Source: Candidatus Pacearchaeota archaeon | GTDB taxonomy: Archaea > Nanobdellota > Nanobdellia > Pacearchaeales > GW2011-AR1 | DNA: 14,400 nt | Assembly: GCA_016234025.1 (NCBI GenBank) | Contig: JACQLL010000043.1 | Span: 1 to 14,400, forward strand | Direction of reading: 5' to 3' | Shown: piece by piece, positions 11,320 through 14,400 of the stretch | Layout: each line of letters opens with the position of its first letter | Position numbering within the stretch: position 1 is the first letter of the stretch | The notes under the pieces: generated by a model | Database searches by the model: none | Told to the model about the DNA's origin: nothing | The model's input: only the letters and a program-made list of their open reading frames with translations | Translations under genes and position numbers: made by a program

Positions 11320-13252
11320 ATTATGGGCTCCTTCAGAAGAAAAAAGAGAAAGTTCCGTTATGAAAAAATACCTCAAATACTTAAAAGAGAACAAAGATTC
11401 GAATTTCAATTCTTACATGGAGCTTTATGATTGGTCTATAAAAGATAGGGATAGTTTTTGGGAGTCTATCTGGGAATTTAGCGGAATAATTCACTCTAAG
11501 AAATACGACAAGGTTCTATCGAATGGAGAAGACATGCTAAATTCAAAGTGGTTTGTGGGAGCAAAACTTAATTTCGCCCAAAATTTATTAAAGAAGAAAG
11601 ATTCATCTCCTGCGATAATCTCTTTTAGCGAGTCTCTTGAAAACGAAGAAGTTGTAACATACAAAGAGCTCTTCGAAAAAGTTTCAGCTTTGTCAAATTC
11701 ACTCGACAAAATCGGTTTAAAAGTTGGAGACAGAGTTTCAGCATTCATGCCCAATATTCCTGAAACAATTATTGCAATGCTCGCTACAACTTCTATTGGA
11801 GGAATCTGGTCTTCTTGTTCAGTTGATTCAGGAACCGAAAGCATGATTGAGAGATTCTCCCAGATAAATCCAAAAATTCTGTTCACCACAGATAGCTATT
11901 ATTCAAAAGGAAAAAAGATTAGTCTGCTCGAAAAAATAAGTTCTGCAGTCAAGAAAATTCCATCAATCGAAAAAGTGATAATCTTTTCTTTAGATGACAA
12001 GATAGAAATAAAAGAGGTCCCAAACACAATTCTTTACAAAAATTTATTATCAGAAAATAAGGAATTAAAATTTAAACAACTCCCGTTTGATCATCCTGTT
12101 TACATACTTTACACTTCAGGAACGACTGCAAAGCCGAAGTGCATAGTGCATGGAGCGGGAGGAACTCTTCTCCAGCATTTTAAGGAACTTGCTCTTCATT
12201 CAGATGTAAAAGAAAATGACAGGATTTACTATACTACAACTTGCGGGTGGGTGCTTTGGAACTGGATGACAAGCGCATTAATGCTCGGTGCGACTATTCT
12301 GTTAAGAGATGGCAGTCCGTTTTATCCATATCCTGATATTTTGTTTGCGCTTGCAGAGAAAAAAGAAATTACTCACTTCGGTGCAAGTGCAAGATATTTT
12401 ACATCGCTTTCAAAACTAGACATGACTCCTGCTAAAAAATTCAATCTCGAAAACTTGAGAGTTATTATGTATGGCGGCTCGGCTCTCTCACCTGAAGGAT
12501 TTGAATACATTTACAAAAACGTAAAAAAAGATGTCATGATTTCTTCAATGGCCGGAGGAACAGAGATAGTATCATGCTTTGCGATAGGAAATCCTCTTTC
12601 AGAAGTTTGGGCAGGAGAGATACAGGGATGGGGCCTTGGCATGAACTGCCGGGTTTTCGATTCTTCAGGAAATTCATTGAGACAAAAAAAAGGCGAGCTC
12701 GTTTGCACGTCATCATTCCCGTCACAACCCCTAAAATTCTGGGAAGATGAAAAAAAGGAGAAATACAAAAACACTTATTTTAATAAATACCCAAATGTCT
12801 GGAAGCACGGCGACTATGCAGAGATTACAGAAAGAGGGACCGTAATAATTTACGGGCGTTCCGACGCAACGTTAAATCCCGGAGGAGTGAGAATAGGAAC
12901 ATCTGAAATTTATCAGGCACTTGAACCAATAAAAGAAATAGAGGACTCGATAGCAGTTTCTCAAAACTGGGATAACGATTCAAGAATCGTGCTTTTTGTT
13001 AAATTGATAAGTTCAGAAACTTTCACAAAAGAGCTGGCAAGAAAAATAAGGAACTCTATTTTAAAAAACACAACTCCTAATCATGTTCCGGCAAAAATAA
13101 TTCCGGTTGAAGATATTCCTTACACAATAAACGGAAAAAAAATGGAGCTAACAGTTAAGAATCTGATAAACGGAGACGAACCTGAAAAAGAAGCAATATC
13201 AAACCCGGAATCACTAAGATTTTACAGGGATATAGAAGAATTAAGGAGCTGA
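11309..13252 (+). CDS. acetoacetyl-CoA synthetase-like acyl-adenylate ligase
   Basis: ANL-superfamily enzyme that activates a carboxylic acid with ATP to an acyl-adenylate and passes it to a thiol. Length (647) and motifs match acetoacetyl-CoA synthetase: an N-terminal ACAS segment including W-F-V-G-A-K-L-N-F-A-Q-N at 81-92, P-loop Y-T-S-G-T-T-A-K-P-K at 268-277, the T-T-C-G-W-V-L-W-N-W segment, G-G-T-E-I-V-S, H-G-D-Y-A-E-I, G-R-S-D-A-T-L-N-P-G-G-V-R-I-G, and the catalytic Lys in T-I-N-G-K-K-M-E-L near residue 610. A Shine-Dalgarno-like GGAGAG precedes the ATG. It lies between the ACP and acyltransferase genes, so the thiol acceptor may be ACP rather than CoA, and the acid may be a short 3-oxo or 3-hydroxy acid. 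Both points are inference. Confidence 0.9.
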   Translation: MSYKLWAPSEEKRESSVMKKYLKYLKENKDSNFNSYMELYDWSIKDRDSFWESIWEFSGIIHSKKYDKVLSNGEDMLNSKWFVGAKLNFAQNLLKKKDSSPAIISFSESLENEEVVTYKELFEKVSALSNSLDKIGLKVGDRVSAFMPNIPETIIAMLATTSIGGIWSSCSVDSGTESMIERFSQINPKILFTTDSYYSKGKKISLLEKISSAVKKIPSIEKVIIFSLDDKIEIKEVPNTILYKNLLSENKELKFKQLPFDHPVYILYTSGTTAKPKCIVHGAGGTLLQHFKELALHSDVKENDRIYYTTTCGWVLWNWMTSALMLGATILLRDGSPFYPYPDILFALAEKKEITHFGASARYFTSLSKLDMTPAKKFNLENLRVIMYGGSALSPEGFEYIYKNVKKDVMISSMAGGTEIVSCFAIGNPLSEVWAGEIQGWGLGMNCRVFDSSGNSLRQKKGELVCTSSFPSQPLKFWEDEKKEKYKNTYFNKYPNVWKHGDYAEITERGTVIIYGRSDATLNPGGVRIGTSEIYQALEPIKEIEDSIAVSQNWDNDSRIVLFVKLISSETFTKELARKIRNSILKNTTPNHVPAKIIPVEDIPYTINGKKMELTVKNLINGDEPEKEAISNPESLRFYRDIEELRS

Positions 13253-14236
13253 ATGATAGAAATAAGAAAATATCAAAAAGGAGATGAGAAAGGGATAATC
13301 TTATTATGGCAGAACATTTTTGACAAATTAGGTTTAAAGAATGACATCCACAAAATTAACGAACAATGGTGGAAATGGAGAGTTGATGGAAATCCTATCG
13401 GAAAGCCAAAAATTTATCTGGCTTTAGATAACGGAAAGATAGTTGCGCATCACATGGCAGAGAGACTAACTCTTCTCTCCGATGAAAAAGAAAAAATCAT
13501 TTATCAGGGGATGTTGTCAATGGTTGAAAAAAAATACAAAGGAATGTTGCTCTTAAAGATGATAAACCTCATCGTTAAAGAAACAAAAAAAGAGGACGCT
13601 TTGGCTTACGGATTTCCAAACAATGACTCGCTATACCTCTTCGAAAAAATGGGCTGGAAAAATACAGGAGAAGTACCTGTTCTCGGAAGGTATCTGAATC
13701 CGTTACTAAGAGTTTTAGATACAAAAAAATTATTCGGTAATTATAAAATTCTGGATGTGAAAACATTCAATAAAGACATAGACAAATTTTTGTCAACGCT
13801 GAATAAGAATAGATTATCAATAAAAAGGTCGAGTGATTTCTTGAACTGGCGTTATTCAGACGATTCTCAAAAAAGATATAAAAAAATTATCCTCGCGCAA
13901 AAAAACGAGATTAAAGGATTCGCGGTTTTTAGATGTGGAAAATTCAATAACAGAAAAGTTGGAATCATAATGGATATCTTTGCAGAAAATAAGGACTATT
14001 TTAAAATACTTCTAAGCAAAATAGTTAATTATTTCTCCAAAGAAGGAATGGAATTTGTGACGTGCTATATGTTAAAGAAAAGTCCTTTTTATAATACTCT
14101 AAAATGGAGAGGATTTTTCCAGGTTCCAAAATTTCTTCTGCCAAAGAGAAATTTTTTCCTTTTGTTAAACGGAAATGAACGAGAATCATCTATCGAGAAC
14201 TGGGACGTTTCATATGGGGACTGGGACAGCGTCTAG
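13253..14236 (+). CDS. double GNAT-like acyltransferase
   Basis: A 327-residue GNAT-family acyltransferase starting on the base after the ligase stop (TGAATG), so it is translationally coupled. The N-terminal half is a full GNAT domain: an opening strand I-E-I-R-K-Y-Q-K-G-D, Q-W-W-K-W-R-V-D-G-N-P near 38-48, then L-A-Y-G-F-P-N-N-D-S-L-Y-L-F-E-K-M-G-W at 117-135, the usual late GNAT helix. The second half (about 150-327) looks like a degenerate repeat with S-S-D-F-L-N-W-R-Y and ends W-D-V-S-Y-G-D-W-D-S-V, a tail common in glycan-linked double-GNAT proteins. The donor could be acyl-ACP from the adjacent genes and the acceptor an amino sugar. Acetyl-CoA as donor is the plain alternative. Confidence 0.8.
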   Translation: MIEIRKYQKGDEKGIILLWQNIFDKLGLKNDIHKINEQWWKWRVDGNPIGKPKIYLALDNGKIVAHHMAERLTLLSDEKEKIIYQGMLSMVEKKYKGMLLLKMINLIVKETKKEDALAYGFPNNDSLYLFEKMGWKNTGEVPVLGRYLNPLLRVLDTKKLFGNYKILDVKTFNKDIDKFLSTLNKNRLSIKRSSDFLNWRYSDDSQKRYKKIILAQKNEIKGFAVFRCGKFNNRKVGIIMDIFAENKDYFKILLSKIVNYFSKEGMEFVTCYMLKKSPFYNTLKWRGFFQVPKFLLPKRNFFLLLNGNERESSIENWDVSYGDWDSV

Positions 14237-14251
14237 ACATATCAAAAGACT

Positions 14252-14400
14252 TTAAAATTTCCTCAGTTTGTCTTTTGCTACACCGAGAACCTTTTCTGCT
14301 TTGCGCCGGTTCTCGGGGTCGTCAAGAATGCAACTGCCAGCATTCTTGAAGTATTCGAGAGAACTATAGTGAACCAATTTAATTTCTCGGTCGCAAATTG
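14252..14400 (-). CDS. C-terminal part of an unidentified protein (partial at the right edge)
   Basis: The minus strand is open from the window edge to a TAA at 14252-14254, giving 48 residues. The end is charged and helical (D-D-P-E-N-R-R-K-A-E-K-V-L-G-V-A-K-D-K-L-R-K-F), preceded by I-K-L-V-H-Y-S-S-L-E-Y-F-K-N-A-G-S. I do not recognise the family from this fragment. It is convergent with the GNAT gene, with only 15 bases between the stops. The coding strand contains two perfect stem-loops (14283-14316 and 14322-14349), which is odd for a coding end and leaves some doubt that this is a gene. Confidence 0.6.
   Translation of the reverse strand, partial: ICDREIKLVHYSSLEYFKNAGSCILDDPENRRKAEKVLGVAKDKLRKF
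14283..14349. repeat. two adjacent perfect inverted repeats
   Basis: CCGAGAACC (14283-14291) pairs with GGTTCTCGG (14308-14316), 9 bp with a 16-nt loop. TCAAGAATGC (14322-14331) pairs with GCATTCTTGA (14340-14349), 10 bp with an 8-nt loop. They are six bases apart, inside the apparent 3' end of the minus-strand reading frame. They may be RNA hairpins near the end of a transcript or a coincidence of coding sequence. Confidence 0.6.

Noticed and set aside
11491..12774. Minus-strand frames opposite the ligase gene
   Set aside because: Antisense shadows of a gene whose ANL motifs run unbroken through the region.

Overview
The window is AT-rich and reads as an archaeal chromosome segment, most likely from a small-genome DPANN-type lineage (Pacearchaeota/Woesearchaeota-like; the lineage is a guess). 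The archaeal call rests on an AglB/STT3 oligosaccharyltransferase with a GPT-type lipid-phosphate sugar transferase, a TrmB-family regulator, a VapBC pair, an archaeal-type SpoIIM membrane protein, and a repeated promoter layout. Seven genes have a TATA-like box centred about 24-27 nt upstream of the start codon, as expected for leaderless archaeal mRNAs.

Left part (1-2102, mostly minus strand). The edge carries a nested inverted-repeat structure (47-139). It sits between a possible plus-strand reading-frame tail and a methyltransferase-like gene that keeps only about 28 recognisable residues. Next come ribose-5-phosphate isomerase B, a VapC PIN toxin with its antitoxin, and a TrmB-family regulator whose TATA box lies inside a perfect inverted repeat. 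Middle (2189-3245, plus): two overlapping genes for small unknown proteins, each with a short Cys-x-x-Cys segment followed by a membrane helix. At 3310-4167 there is a SpoIIM-family membrane protein.

Right part (4203-14236, plus) is a surface-glycan region made of three transcription units. Unit 1: AglB, GPT and a Wzx-like flippase. These would make the lipid-linked sugar, flip it and transfer it to protein. Unit 2: a dolichyl-phosphate-hexose-type glycosyltransferase and a polysaccharide deacetylase. Unit 3: AcpS, an acyl carrier protein, an acetoacetyl-CoA-synthetase-like ligase and a double GNAT-like acyltransferase, tightly overlapped. ACP and its phosphopantetheinyl transferase are uncommon in archaea, so unit 3 is the most interesting part. 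Working hypothesis: an ACP-based acylation cassette that re-acylates an amino sugar exposed by the neighbouring deacetylase. A minus-strand gene of unknown function enters from the right edge.

No stretch over 300 bases lacks a gene. I see no rRNA, tRNA or CRISPR array.
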